In this document: positions 38,500 through 47,220 of the stretch, one piece after another
How positions within the stretch are numbered: position 1 is the first letter of the stretch
How the letters are laid out: the number at the start of each line of letters is the position of its first letter
NCBI RefSeq assembly: GCF_001889265.1
Contig: NZ_CP018151.1
Location: 1,426,001 to 1,490,000 of the forward strand
Direction of reading: 5' to 3'
Length of the DNA stretch: 64,000 nucleotides
DNA from: Microbacterium sp. 1.5R
Lineage (GTDB): Bacteria; Actinomycetota; Actinomycetes; Actinomycetales; Microbacteriaceae
Translations under genes and position numbers: made by a program
Notes under the pieces: model-generated
Databases searched by the model: none
Told to the model about the DNA's origin: nothing
The model's input: only the letters and a program-made list of their open reading frames with translations

Positions 38500-39489
38500 G
38501 TGCGCAAGCGTCCGCTTATCGTCCTGTCCACCGTCGCCGCGGCGACCCTTCTGCTGGCCGGGTGCGCCGGAGGCTCGGACCCCGAGTCCACGAGCACTCC
38601 TGACCCTGCCGCCGAGACCTCCTGCCTGGCGGACATCGCGTCGGGCGCCGGCTCCGATGCCGTGACCGTCGAGGGATCCGGGGCAGACGCCAAGGTCACG
38701 GTGCCGGCGGGCACCGACCTCGCGGAGGCCGAGCGCTCGGTCGTCGTCGAGGGTGACGGCGATGACGTCATGCCCGGCGATCTCGTGTCTCTGCGCTACC
38801 AGCTCATCGACGCCACCACCAACGAGGTGCTCAGCACCTCGGAGCGGGGCCCCGACGGGGTACTGTCAGCCCTGCTCGCGGTGCAGCAGCCTCAGCAGAT
38901 CGTCGACCCGACGCAGTCCACGGTGTTCACGGTGGCGGCCGAGTGCCTCCCGATCGGTTCGAGTGTCGTGCTGACGCTCCCCGCCGCGCAGGAGGGCATG
39001 AACCCGAGCGTCCTCTACGTCGAGACGATCGAACAGCTTCCTACGACCGCATCCGGCTCTGACGTCGACGCGACCGAAGGCATGCCGACCGTGAAGCTCG
39101 ACGACGAGGGCTCGCCGACGATCACGCTCCCGGACTCCGATGCTCCCGCCGAGACGGAGGTGGCCGTCCTCAAGCAGGGCGACGGCGCCGTCGTCGGCGC
39201 AGGCGACCTGGTCACTGTGCAGTACCGCGGTGTGAAGTGGTCGGACGGCTCGGAGTTCGACTCCAGCTGGAGCCGGGATGCAGCTCCCTCGCAGTTCCAG
39301 ACCAGCGGTGTCGTGACGGGCTTCAAGATGGCACTCGAGGGCCAGAAGGTCGGTTCGCAGGTCATCGTCACCATGCCTCCGAAGGATGGCTATGGCGAGG
39401 GCGAGATCAACGACACCGATCTGACCGGCGAGACCCTGGTCTTCGTCGTCGACATCCTCGCGACCACGCCGATCGAACAGGCCCAGTAA
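38500..39489 (+). CDS. FKBP-type peptidyl-prolyl isomerase lipoprotein
   Basis: 329 residues. A signal peptide ends in the lipobox LLLAGC (Cys near 22), so the mature protein is lipid-anchored outside the membrane. The C-terminal ~95 residues form an FKBP domain (VGAGDLVTVQYRGVKWSDGS, GFKMALEGQKVGSQVIVTMP, DGYGEGEIND), which folds exported proteins by proline isomerisation. The N-terminal half (DVMPGDLVSLRYQLIDA and so on) looks like a second, degenerate FKBP-like domain without the glycine-rich active-site segments. GTG 38500 has only a weak ribosome binding site. Such tandem lipoproteins are common in Microbacteriaceae. Confidence 0.9.
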   Translation: MRKRPLIVLSTVAAATLLLAGCAGGSDPESTSTPDPAAETSCLADIASGAGSDAVTVEGSGADAKVTVPAGTDLAEAERSVVVEGDGDDVMPGDLVSLRYQLIDATTNEVLSTSERGPDGVLSALLAVQQPQQIVDPTQSTVFTVAAECLPIGSSVVLTLPAAQEGMNPSVLYVETIEQLPTTASGSDVDATEGMPTVKLDDEGSPTITLPDSDAPAETEVAVLKQGDGAVVGAGDLVTVQYRGVKWSDGSEFDSSWSRDAAPSQFQTSGVVTGFKMALEGQKVGSQVIVTMPPKDGYGEGEINDTDLTGETLVFVVDILATTPIEQAQ

Positions 39490-39513
39490 GACGGAGGGGT
39501 CGAGGGCTTGCCA

Positions 39514-39519
39514 TAGGCT
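39514..39519 (+). promoter_or_regulatory. -10 box (TAGGCT), leaderless start at 39526
   Basis: TAGGCT is followed by GGCGGC and the dxr ATG. Confidence 0.5.
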
Positions 39520-39525
39520 GGCGGC

Positions 39526-40608
39526 ATGCGTCGCATCATCGTCCTCGGCTCCACCGGCTCCATCGGCACACAGGCGCTCGACGTCATCCGGGCGAATCCA
39601 CGTCGCTTCGAACTCGTCGGACTTGCGGCCGGAACGAATGCCGAGATGCTCGCAGAGCAGGCTGCCGCTTTCGGGGTCGAGAACATCGCGCTCGGCGCGA
39701 CCGAGGCCGAGCAGCTCGTGCGTGACGTCGAGGCTGACGTCGTTCTCAACGCGATCACCGGATCGATCGGACTCGGCGCCACTCTCGCGGCGCTGAAGGC
39801 TGGAAGAACGCTCGCTCTCGCGAATAAGGAGTCCCTCGTCGTCGGAGGCGAGTTGGTGCGCGCAGCAGCTGCCCCTGACCAGATCGTCCCGGTCGACTCC
39901 GAGCACTCGGCGCTCGCCCAGGCGCTGCGAAGCGGCACGCACGCCGAGGTGCGCCGCCTGGTCGTGACGGCATCCGGTGGTCCGTTCCGCGGCCGTTCGC
40001 GTGATCAGATGCTCGATGTCGCGCCGCAGGAAGCGCTCGCGCACCCCACCTGGGACATGGGCCGGATGGTTACGACGAACTCCGCGACGCTCGTGAACAA
40101 GGGACTCGAGGTGATCGAGGCGCACCTGCTGTTCGATGTCGCCTACGACGACATCGAGGTCGTGGTGCACCCGCAGTCCATCGTGCATTCGATGGTCGAA
40201 TTCATCGACGGCTCGACGATCGCTCAGGCGTCCCCGCCCGACATGCGTCTGCCGATCTCGCTGGGTCTCGACTGGCCGAGCCGTGTGGGCGGCGTCGGTC
40301 GCCCGCTCGACTGGACTCAGGCGACCTCCTGGACCTTCGAGCCGCTCGACAACGTCGCGTTCCCGGCGGTTGATCTCGCGAAGTCCGTCGGCCGTGCGGC
40401 TGCCACTTTCCCTGCGGTCTACAACGCGGCCAACGAGCAGGCCGTCGATGCCTTCCACGAGGGTCGTCTGCCGTTCCTCGGGATCGTCGACACGATCTCT
40501 CGGGTCGTCGACTCCCACGAGCCCCCGCAGACGCTGACGGTCGAGTCGCTGGCGGATGCCGAGGAGTGGGCGCGCCGCAAAGCCGACCAGCTCATCGCTC
40601 GAGCCTGA
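39526..40608 (+). CDS. dxr: 1-deoxy-D-xylulose 5-phosphate reductoisomerase
   Basis: 360 residues. It converts DXP to 2-C-methyl-D-erythritol 4-phosphate with NADPH, the second step of the MEP isoprenoid pathway. The NADPH site is [16 protein letters not shown]; metal and substrate residues lie in [14 protein letters not shown] (Asp and Glu), TASGGPFRG and [20 protein letters not shown]. The C-terminal four-helix bundle includes [15 protein letters not shown]. ispG, a later gene of the pathway, lies 6.7 kb downstream on the same strand. Confidence 0.97.
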   Translation: MRRIIVLGSTGSIGTQALDVIRANPRRFELVGLAAGTNAEMLAEQAAAFGVENIALGATEAEQLVRDVEADVVLNAITGSIGLGATLAALKAGRTLALANKESLVVGGELVRAAAAPDQIVPVDSEHSALAQALRSGTHAEVRRLVVTASGGPFRGRSRDQMLDVAPQEALAHPTWDMGRMVTTNSATLVNKGLEVIEAHLLFDVAYDDIEVVVHPQSIVHSMVEFIDGSTIAQASPPDMRLPISLGLDWPSRVGGVGRPLDWTQATSWTFEPLDNVAFPAVDLAKSVGRAAATFPAVYNAANEQAVDAFHEGRLPFLGIVDTISRVVDSHEPPQTLTVESLADAEEWARRKADQLIARA

Positions 40609-40618
40609 CTGAACGGTT

Positions 40619-40638
40619 CTGGGCGGTATTCCGCCCAG
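40619..40638 (+). terminator. First hairpin after dxr
   Basis: CTGGGCGG and CCGCCCAG pair around a TATT loop, 11 bases after the dxr stop. It stands in tandem with the larger hairpin that follows. Confidence 0.5.
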
Positions 40639-40652
40639 GCCGCGCGGTCGAC

Positions 40653-40691
40653 CCGGGCGCGGATGCGGTCGTCGACGGCATCCGCGCCCGG
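40653..40691. terminator. Bidirectional hairpin between convergent dxr and MurE-like gene
   Basis: A perfect 14-bp stem (CCGGGCGCGGATGC and its complement) encloses an 11-base loop. It ends one base before the stop codon of the opposite gene. Confidence 0.65.
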
Positions 40692-40692
40692 T

Positions 40693-42315
40693 TCAGTCCT
40701 CGTCCGGGTAGGGGACCGGCCAGTGCGAATCGGGCACGGGCCATCCGGCTGCTCGGAGGGCACGACGCGCCAGCTCGCGGGCCGAGTACGGCGTGCGAAC
40801 GCCCCGGATGTCGCGATAGTCCTGGTGGCCGGGTCCCGCCCACAGGATCGAGTCGCCTTCGCCGACCAGGCCCACGGCCGCCACGATGGCCGTCTCGGGA
40901 GGCGAGTACTCATGGATCTGCGCGTCCGGGCGCGCGGCGCGTGCGCCGGCCACGAGAGTGGCTCTGATCGAGTCGGGGTCTTCGAAACGGGGGTGGTGGT
41001 CCGTGACGACGAGGATGTCGCTGCCCTCGACGGCCGTGCGCGCCATGTCGTAGCGCTTGCTGGCATCGCGGTCGCCATCGGCGCCGAAGAGCATCAGCAC
41101 CTTGCCCGGTGTGACACGGCGGACCGCGGCGAGCGTCTTCTCGAACGCGTCGGGGGAGTGCCCGAAGTCGACGAAGACGACCGGGCCGGAGTCGCCGGAG
41201 ACGAGCTGGGTGCGACCGGGAAGGTGCGCCAGAATGCCACCGTCGCGGTCGAGTGCCGTGGCGATTCGATCCCAGGCGTAGCCGCCCTCGAGCAGCATCA
41301 CGATGGCGAGTGCTGCGTTCGCGGCCATGTGCGGACCGATCACGGGAACCGTCGTCGTGAGCCTGCCGGCCGGGCCGGTGAGAGTGAACGTGGTGCCGGA
41401 CGCGCGTTCGTCGTCGATCGCGACGACCCAGTCGGCACGGGCCGCGGCATCGGGGTCGGCGGCGATGGAGGGCGTGCCGACGGTGACCACGGGGATCTCC
41501 GAGCGCTGAACGACCGTGGCGCCCGACGGGGAATCGAGGCATACCACTGCGCGGGTCGCTCGATCCGGACGGAAGAGCGGCAGCTTCGCCTCGAAGTACT
41601 CCTCCATGTCGACGTAGTCGTCGAGGTGGTCATGGCTGAGGTTGGTGAAGCCGGCGACGTCGAAGCGGATGCCGTCGACGCGATGACGTGAGAGCGCCTG
41701 CGCGCTGACCTCGACGGCCACGGCTTCGACATCGCGCTCGCGCATCAAGGCGAGGAGCGCGTGCATCTCGGATGCCTCAGGAGTGGTGAGTCTCGACACG
41801 ATCACCTCGCCGGCGATGTGTCGTTCGGCGGTCGATGAGAGTCCGGTGACGACGCCGAGCTGGTCGAGGATGCCCTCGAGGAGGTGCGAGACACTCGTCT
41901 TGCCGTTCGTCCCGGTCGTCGCGAACAGCAGCGGGAGCGGCTCGCCTGCGCCGGTGCCGTAGACCCAGGCGCTGAGGGCGCCGAGGACTGCGCGCGGGTC
42001 GTCCACCACGAGCACGGGCAGGCCCGCGGGTTCGGCGATCTCGGCGCCGTCCTCATCCGTGATGATCGCGACAGCGCCCTTCTCCGCGGCGGTGACCGCG
42101 AAATCGGCGCCGTGGCGGTTCACGCCTCGGATCGCGACGAACGCCTCGCCGGGGCGGAGATCGGCGGTGGCCAGGGTGATGCCGGACAGGGTGACACCGG
42201 TCACCTCGCCACGGACGTCTCGTGCGAATCGAGAGGCGAGTTCGGACAGCTCACGCCGGGGCGGGTTCGCGGGGCGGAGCACGGGAGGCAGGCTCGGTTG
42301 TTGTTCAATCGACAT
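40693..42315 (-). CDS. MurE-like Mur ligase (UDP-MurNAc-dipeptide ligase)
   Basis: 540 residues. Mur ligase with the ATP loop TTGTNGKTSVSH at 133-144, the mid-domain stretch VDGIRFDVAGFTNLSHDHLD and the C-terminal amino-acid-binding region. MurE adds the third residue to UDP-MurNAc-Ala-Glu. Two motifs depart from common MurE: EVSAQAL where EVSSHAL is usual, and DHHPRFEDP where DAP enzymes have DNPR and Lys enzymes DNPA. It lies outside the usual division/wall gene cluster. Microbacteriaceae have B-type peptidoglycan with varied third residues, so a changed or second MurE makes sense; this is inference. ATG 42315 has AAAGGGA upstream. Confidence 0.85.
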   Translation of the reverse strand: MSIEQQPSLPPVLRPANPPRRELSELASRFARDVRGEVTGVTLSGITLATADLRPGEAFVAIRGVNRHGADFAVTAAEKGAVAIITDEDGAEIAEPAGLPVLVVDDPRAVLGALSAWVYGTGAGEPLPLLFATTGTNGKTSVSHLLEGILDQLGVVTGLSSTAERHIAGEVIVSRLTTPEASEMHALLALMRERDVEAVAVEVSAQALSRHRVDGIRFDVAGFTNLSHDHLDDYVDMEEYFEAKLPLFRPDRATRAVVCLDSPSGATVVQRSEIPVVTVGTPSIAADPDAAARADWVVAIDDERASGTTFTLTGPAGRLTTTVPVIGPHMAANAALAIVMLLEGGYAWDRIATALDRDGGILAHLPGRTQLVSGDSGPVVFVDFGHSPDAFEKTLAAVRRVTPGKVLMLFGADGDRDASKRYDMARTAVEGSDILVVTDHHPRFEDPDSIRATLVAGARAARPDAQIHEYSPPETAIVAAVGLVGEGDSILWAGPGHQDYRDIRGVRTPYSARELARRALRAAGWPVPDSHWPVPYPDED

Positions 42316-42357
42316 GTCCCTTTCATGATCTCACGCCCGCGGCGCGATGACCGGGTG

Positions 42358-42399
42358 CGGCACGTCTCCCCGGCCGCATGCGATCGGGGAGACGTGCCG
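42358..42399 (-). terminator. Hairpin terminator after the ycnI-like gene
   Basis: Perfect 15-bp stem (CGGCACGTCTCCCCG and its complement) with a 12-base loop. It lies just downstream of the ycnI-like stop codon on the reverse strand. Confidence 0.7.
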
Positions 42400-42404
42400 G
42401 CGCG

Positions 42405-43100
42405 TCACGCCGCGCGGCGGTACGCCAGTACTGAGACCACGAGCGCGGCGATGCCGGCGACGAGGCCGCCTGCGCCCAGCGCCGTGCCGACCGCACTCGC
42501 GGATCCCGCATCGTCGGCCGCGTCCGCAACGGCGGAGTCTGCATCTCCCGCATCTTCGGCAGAGTCATGCTCGCCGTGCCCGCCGGCAGCGGCCGCGGTC
42601 ACCTCGACCACGGGAGCGGGCGCGTCGAGGCTGTGCGGGTCCTCGCCGTCCTCCGCGAGCTGTGTCCATTCGGTGCTGCCTTCGACGCAGGTCTGGATCA
42701 CGGGGAAAGCGAGAGAAGCGGGTGTGTTCTCGTCGAGGCCGACCGCCATGCTGACCGCTCCGCGCAGGTCGTTGGGCACCGGTGTGACGGCGGTGTACGT
42801 CACGGCGCTGACGAGTCCGTCGTCGCCCTTCTCGACGTCGATCGTCCAGTCGCTGTCCATGGTGGGCGCGACCGACGCGAGCCCCTCCGGCATCGTGACC
42901 TTCAGCGAGGTGGTCGGAGAGTTCTCGCAGCCGTGCGCGAACGAGAAGGTCAGAACACCGTGGTCTCCTGCAGTCAGCTCGTCGGGGCTGACGCTGACGT
43001 GCGCGCTGGCCATGGCGGGGATGGCGAGTGCGAGGATGGCACCCCCGATGAGGCCTGCGGTGACGTTGCGACGGGTGGTGCGGGTGTTGGTGGAACGCAT
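42405..43100 (-). CDS. YcnI-like DUF1775 copper-related protein
   Basis: 231 residues. Signal peptide cleaved after ...PAMASA, so the mature protein begins with His (HVSVSPDELTAGDHGVLTFS). In Bacillus YcnI this N-terminal His helps bind copper in a monohistidine brace-like site. A beta-sandwich follows (FAHGCENSPTTSLKVTMPEG, VSMAVGLDENTPASLAFPVI). After an acidic, His-containing linker (AAAGGHGEHDSAEDAGDADS) a C-terminal membrane helix with a short basic end anchors it to the outer membrane face. ATG 43100 has CAGGAG upstream. It follows the next gene, which has its own promoter, and the pair probably acts in copper handling. Confidence 0.9.
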   Translation of the reverse strand: MRSTNTRTTRRNVTAGLIGGAILALAIPAMASAHVSVSPDELTAGDHGVLTFSFAHGCENSPTTSLKVTMPEGLASVAPTMDSDWTIDVEKGDDGLVSAVTYTAVTPVPNDLRGAVSMAVGLDENTPASLAFPVIQTCVEGSTEWTQLAEDGEDPHSLDAPAPVVEVTAAAAGGHGEHDSAEDAGDADSAVADAADDAGSASAVGTALGAGGLVAGIAALVVSVLAYRRAA

Positions 43101-43188
43101 GGTGGTACTCCTGTGTGCTGATCTGCGGGCGCGTCGGTGTGCGCGTCGTCCGCGGGAAGGGGAAACGCCTCGGGGAGGCGATGCGAGA

Positions 43189-43761
43189 TCAGACGAGTGC
43201 GGGAGGTCCGCGGCGGGAGACCGACGCAGCGAGAAGGTCCTGATCCGGCAGCCGGATCGCGAACACGGGGAGCGCGGGGTGCTCGGACAGAGGCCGGAAC
43301 ACGGCGACCGCGTGACGAAGGCGAGCCTGCACCCATCCGGCGATGGCCCGCACCGACGATTCGCCGTGACACAGCAGCGCAGTGGTGAGGATCGCCGCGG
43401 CGACGTGGCCGATGAGCATGAGGGAATCGGGGGCGGTCGTCGCGACCACCGGGCCCAGAGCGGCGAGATCGAGGTGGTGCTGATGTCCCGCCGGTGCCGC
43501 CGTTCCGGTCGGCGTGCCGAGCAGCTGGAACACCAGGTGGAAGAGCCCCTGGCTGATCAGCACCGTCAGAGCGATCCGCGCGCGAGACATCCCTACGCCG
43601 ATGAGCAGCGCGGCGAGCGGGACCAGGAGGATCGCCACGGCGACCACGAGGAGCGGATGCGGCGCGGCCCCGCCAGCGGTGGTGTGCGATGCGGCGGCGA
43701 CGAGAGTCGCAGCACCGGATGCCGTCGCTGCGCGCAGAAGTCGCAGCTGGCGGGAGGTCAC
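43189..43761 (-). CDS. Membrane protein with His-rich loop, upstream of ycnI-like gene
   Basis: 190 residues with four to five membrane segments (LLVVAVAILLVPLAALLIGV, ALTVLISQGLFHLVFQLLG, LMLIGHVAAAILTTALLC). Between segments there is AGHQHHLDLA, a His-rich loop likely to bind metal. The tail is soluble and basic. I do not recognise a named family, but similar proteins accompany ycnI-like genes in actinobacteria, so copper transport or delivery is a reasonable guess. GTG 43761 lies 6 bases after TAGGCT. The gap to the ycnI-like start is 88 bases. Confidence 0.78.
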   Translation of the reverse strand: MTSRQLRLLRAATASGAATLVAAASHTTAGGAAPHPLLVVAVAILLVPLAALLIGVGMSRARIALTVLISQGLFHLVFQLLGTPTGTAAPAGHQHHLDLAALGPVVATTAPDSLMLIGHVAAAILTTALLCHGESSVRAIAGWVQARLRHAVAVFRPLSEHPALPVFAIRLPDQDLLAASVSRRGPPALV

Positions 43762-43767
43762 GGGACA

Positions 43768-43773
43768 AGCCTA
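43768..43773 (-). promoter_or_regulatory. -10 box (TAGGCT), leaderless start at 43761
   Basis: On the reverse strand TAGGCT is followed by TGTCCC and GTG. It is divergent from the site-2 protease promoter 59 bases away. Confidence 0.5.
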
Positions 43774-43831
43774 ACCGTGCGAGGCGGTCGCCCCGTGCAG
43801 CTCTCGGGGCGTATTCCTAGGCGTCGAGCAC

Positions 43832-43837
43832 TAGCTT
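43832..43837 (+). promoter_or_regulatory. -10 box (TAGCTT), leaderless start at 43844
   Basis: TAGCTT is followed by GGGGGA and GTG. Confidence 0.45.
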
Positions 43838-43843
43838 GGGGGA

Positions 43844-45160
43844 GTGGAAGCACTGCTCTATCTGGCCGGCATCGTGTTCATGCTGATCGGCCTCGGTCTG
43901 TCGATCGGTCTGCACGAGGTCGGACATCTCCTGCCGGCCAAGCTGTTCGGCGTGCGCGTCGGCCAGTACATGATCGGCTTCGGTCCGAGGATCTGGTCCA
44001 AGCGAATCGGCGAGACCGAGTACGGGTTCAAGCTGCTGCCGCTCGGTGGCTTCATCTCGATGTCGGGGATGTACCCGGCTTCCGCCGCATCGGGGCCTGC
44101 GAAAGGGGTGTTCAGCGCTCTCGTCCAGGACGCACGGACGGCGAATGACGAGACGATCGCCGAGGGTGCTGAGGACCGCGTCTTCTACCGGCTTCCCGTG
44201 TGGAAGCGGGTCATCGTGATGCTCGGCGGTCCGCTGATGAATCTGATCCTCGCGGTCGTGATCTTCACCGTCCTCGTCTCCGGGATCGGCGTCCAGCAGG
44301 GAACCACGACGATCGCTTCGGTGAACGAGTGCGTGCTCCCCGCCGGCTCATCGGCGACCGAATGCACGCCGGACGATCCGGCCACGCCCGCGGCAGAAGC
44401 CGGGATCCTCCCGGGCGACGTGCTCGTGTCCGTGGACGGGCAGCCGGTGTCGACGTTCGCTCAGGCGACGGCCATCGTGCAGGCGGCGCCGGGCGAGACC
44501 CTGGAGATGGTGGTGCTGCGGGACGGTGCCGAGGAGACGCTCAGCATCACGCCTATCGAAGCTGAGCGCACCATCACGGATGCGAGTGGGCAGCCCGTCC
44601 TCGACGACGACGGGCAACCCGTCGTGCGAGAGGTCGGCTACGTGGGTATGGCCGCTCAGATGGGCTTCGTGCCGCAGCCGCTCTCCGCCGGCCCCCAGAT
44701 GGCCGCGGACACCGTCGCCCGCGTGGGGTCGATGATCGTCACCCTTCCCGTTCGGATCTGGGACGTGGGCGTCTCACTGGTCACCGGTTCGGAGCGGGAC
44801 CCGAATGGACCCCTGAGCGTCGTCGGGGTCGGACGCATCGCCGGTGAGGTCGCGGCGACCGATGCGCCGGTCCTCAATCGGTTCTCCGTGCTTCTCGGAC
44901 TTCTCGGCTCCCTGAACGTGGCCCTGTTCGTGTTCAACCTGATTCCGCTCCTGCCGCTCGACGGCGGTCATGTCGTGGTCGCCCTGTGGGACGGCATCAG
45001 GCGCGCCTGGGCGAAGCTGTTCCGTCGTCCGCCGCCCGCGCCCGTCGACGCGACCAGGCTCGTGCCGCTCACGGTCGTCGTCGCCACGCTTCTCATCGCG
45101 ATGGGGGCCGTGCTGCTCCTCGCCGACGTGTTCAACCCCGTGAAGCTCTTCGGAGGTTGA
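43844..45160 (+). CDS. Site-2 membrane metalloprotease (RseP/Rip1 type, M50)
   Basis: 438 residues. The zinc motif HEVGH is at 24-28 in the first membrane helix (LSIGLHEVGHLLPAKLF), and the third zinc ligand lies in LFVFNLIPLLPLDGGHVVVA near 370. A PDZ domain sits between (PAAEAGILPGDVLVSVDGQP, QAAPGETLEMVVLRDGAEET). The enzyme cuts membrane-spanning anti-sigma factors or signal peptide remnants inside the membrane. In mycobacteria Rip1 lies between dxr and ispG; the same three genes are found here, but with other genes between them. Confidence 0.94.
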   Translation: MEALLYLAGIVFMLIGLGLSIGLHEVGHLLPAKLFGVRVGQYMIGFGPRIWSKRIGETEYGFKLLPLGGFISMSGMYPASAASGPAKGVFSALVQDARTANDETIAEGAEDRVFYRLPVWKRVIVMLGGPLMNLILAVVIFTVLVSGIGVQQGTTTIASVNECVLPAGSSATECTPDDPATPAAEAGILPGDVLVSVDGQPVSTFAQATAIVQAAPGETLEMVVLRDGAEETLSITPIEAERTITDASGQPVLDDDGQPVVREVGYVGMAAQMGFVPQPLSAGPQMAADTVARVGSMIVTLPVRIWDVGVSLVTGSERDPNGPLSVVGVGRIAGEVAATDAPVLNRFSVLLGLLGSLNVALFVFNLIPLLPLDGGHVVVALWDGIRRAWAKLFRRPPPAPVDATRLVPLTVVVATLLIAMGAVLLLADVFNPVKLFGG

Positions 45161-45203
45161 GCGGCCGGTGCGGCCGATCCACCGGACTGCGCCCGGTCGA
45201 GGA

Positions 45204-47087
45204 TCAGCTGAGCGCGTGCGTGACCAGGCGCTCGAGAGTGCGGATGCCGTCGCGGGACAGGATCGATTCCAGGTGCCCCTGCACCGACGCGAAGCGGTCG
45301 CCGCGAAGCGCATAGACGTCGCCTGATTCCGGGTCTGCCGACACCTCGACCGAGCCGATCGACGTCGTGCCCGGAGCAACCCTGGCGGTGAAGGTGTTGT
45401 AGAAGCCGATCGAGGCGTTCTCGCCGAACACGGGCACCGCCTTCTGCAGCCCCTGGTGGGGCGCCGTGAGGGGTGTCAGTTCGATGCCGAAGCGATCACT
45501 GAGGATCTGGTGGCTCAGGCACACCGCGAGCAGTGGCGCCTCGGCGTCGACACGTCGGGACACGACCTCACGCAGTCGAGTGATGCGGTCGCTCTCGACG
45601 TCACGGGGGTCGCCGGGGCCCGGACCCGCGACAACGAGGTCGGCCGCATCGAGCTCCGCGTCGTCGGCGTCGCTCCAGGCGCGGATCGCGACGTCGAGTC
45701 CCAGATGGCGCAGCTGATGCGCCAGCATCGTGGTGAAACGATCCTCTGCATCGACGACGATCGCCGATCGCCCGGCGAAAGGACCGCTCAGGTCGTCGCC
45801 CTGCGGATTCAACCAGAAGTCCGCGAGCCGCGCATTGCGGGAGGAGAGGAGCTCCGAGACCGCGGGGTCGTCGGCAAGCGTCTGCGGCCGACCCGGGGCG
45901 TCCGCGTCGTCGCGGGCTTCGGCGACGCGGTCTCGGTCGATCGCTCCGATCGCGCCGAGCACTCCAGCGGCCTTGCCATGCGTCTCCGACACCTCGCCGT
46001 GGGGATCCGAGTGCCGAACCAGGGTCGCACCCACCGGAACGCTGAGCGATCCGTTCTGCAGGTACACGGTTCGGATGAGGATCGGGGCGTCGAGATCGTG
46101 ACCACCGTCGACGTTCGGAGTGAACAGTGCGGCGACGCCCGAGTAGTATCCGCGGGGCTTCTTCTCGTGCCGGCGGATCACCGCGCATGCGTTCTGCATC
46201 GGCGAGCCCGTCACCGTCGGCGCGAACATCGTCTCGCGCAGGATGTCCCGCGGGTCGAGCGTGCTGCGCCCGCGGAGCATGTACTCCGTATGCGTGAGGC
46301 GGGACATCTCCTTCAGATGCGGGCCGGTGATGCGCCCACCGTCGGAGCAGACGGCGCTCATCATCTTGAGCTCCTCGTCCACGACCATGAAGAGCTCCTC
46401 GGTCTCCTTGGTCGACGAGAGGAAGTCCACCAGGGTGTCCCGAGTCGCTCCGCCGGCCGGGTGGCGGAAGGTGCCCGAGATCGGGTTCATGGTGACGACG
46501 CCGCCTCGCGCGACGACATGCGCCTCGGGGCTCGCGCCGACGGCGATGTGTCCGGGCGTGACGACCGCGAAGGTCCAGTAGGCGCCGCGTTCGTGCGTGA
46601 GCAGGGCGCGGAACCAGGTGAGGGCCGCGGCTCGGTCGTCGACGTCGATCTCTGCGGTGAAGTCGCGGCGGATCACGAAGTTCGCGCCCTCGCCCCGTCC
46701 GATCTCGTCGGCGATCACGGTCTCGACGATCCGGGCGTAGTCGTCGTCGGCGATGTCGAAGCCGCCGTCACGAAGGGGGACAGGGGCGGAAGGGAGTTCG
46801 GCGACCAGTTCGGAAGCCGGGAGATGCAGATGCTCGTCGACCACGATGCATCGCAGCGGCGCGCCGTCGTCTTGGGCGACGAACCCGCGCTCGCGCACCT
46901 GGCGGTACGGCACCATGGCGAAGATCTCGCGGGGGGTGCCCTCGATCGTGAGCGGGATGTCGGCGAGCAGGTCGACGTCGACGACCTCGCCTGTGAGCAG
47001 CTCGACGGTGTCGGCGCCGTCGCGGGCGATCAGCACGAACGAGGCCGTGGGATCTGCGGTGAGCTCGGCAAGACGTGAGAGGGTCAT
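45204..47087 (-). CDS. Fused anthranilate synthase (TrpE-TrpG/PhzE-like)
   Basis: 627 residues. The first ~430 form a chorismate-binding domain (ADEIGRGEGANFVIRRDF, ERGAYWTFAVVTPGHIAVGA, TMNPISGTFRHPAGG, ETMFAPTVTGSPMQNACAVI). After a linker, the C-terminal ~190 are a class I glutamine amidotransferase with nucleophile Cys in LLAVCLSHQIL near 520 and the His-Glu pair in VQGHLESIL. The sequence resembles PhzE, the phenazine-type enzyme, more than housekeeping TrpE. No phenazine genes are near, and the gene is preceded by a tryptophan-coding attenuator, so it most likely makes anthranilate for tryptophan or a tryptophan-linked product. ATG 47087 has AGGAGAC upstream. Confidence 0.9.
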   Translation of the reverse strand: MTLSRLAELTADPTASFVLIARDGADTVELLTGEVVDVDLLADIPLTIEGTPREIFAMVPYRQVRERGFVAQDDGAPLRCIVVDEHLHLPASELVAELPSAPVPLRDGGFDIADDDYARIVETVIADEIGRGEGANFVIRRDFTAEIDVDDRAAALTWFRALLTHERGAYWTFAVVTPGHIAVGASPEAHVVARGGVVTMNPISGTFRHPAGGATRDTLVDFLSSTKETEELFMVVDEELKMMSAVCSDGGRITGPHLKEMSRLTHTEYMLRGRSTLDPRDILRETMFAPTVTGSPMQNACAVIRRHEKKPRGYYSGVAALFTPNVDGGHDLDAPILIRTVYLQNGSLSVPVGATLVRHSDPHGEVSETHGKAAGVLGAIGAIDRDRVAEARDDADAPGRPQTLADDPAVSELLSSRNARLADFWLNPQGDDLSGPFAGRSAIVVDAEDRFTTMLAHQLRHLGLDVAIRAWSDADDAELDAADLVVAGPGPGDPRDVESDRITRLREVVSRRVDAEAPLLAVCLSHQILSDRFGIELTPLTAPHQGLQKAVPVFGENASIGFYNTFTARVAPGTTSIGSVEVSADPESGDVYALRGDRFASVQGHLESILSRDGIRTLERLVTHALS

Positions 47088-47127
47088 CGGTGTCTCCTGT
47101 GCGTGGCTCCGGCTCGGCTCAACGAAA

Positions 47128-47187
47128 AGACCGCCCCGGAGGCGGTCTGGATTCGTGGGAACGCGAACACACCGCCTAAGAGGCGGG
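47128..47187 (-). promoter_or_regulatory. trp-type transcription attenuator
   Basis: Four segments are visible on the reverse strand. Segment 1 (47181-47187, CCCGCCT) lies in the leader peptide; segment 2 (47171-47177, AGGCGGT) pairs with 1 or with segment 3 (47140-47146, ACCGCCT); segment 4 (47129-47136) pairs with 3 as the terminator, AGACCGCC/GGCGGTCT followed by TTTTCG. Stalling at the two Trp codons (47188-47193) would free 2 to pair with 3 and allow read-through, the classical scheme. Confidence 0.9.
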
Positions 47188-47211
47188 CCACCAGGTGAAG
47201 TTCGCGAGCAT
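47176..47211 (-). CDS. trpL: Tryptophan leader peptide
   Basis: Eleven codons, MLANFTWWPAS, ending in TAG. Two adjacent Trp codons lie just before the first attenuator segment, which is where a ribosome short of charged tRNA-Trp would stall. The start ATG 47211 is 9 bases after a GATAGT -10-like box (47221-47226), so the transcript has a very short 5' end. The peptide itself has no product role. Confidence 0.85.
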   Translation of the reverse strand: MLANFTWWPAS

Positions 47212-47220
47212 GGGCTGAAA

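Noticed and set aside
45204..47087. Phenazine biosynthesis cluster suggested by the PhzE-like gene
   Set aside because: No phzD, phzF, phzG or other phenazine genes are present in the flanking 20 kb, and the leader senses tryptophan.
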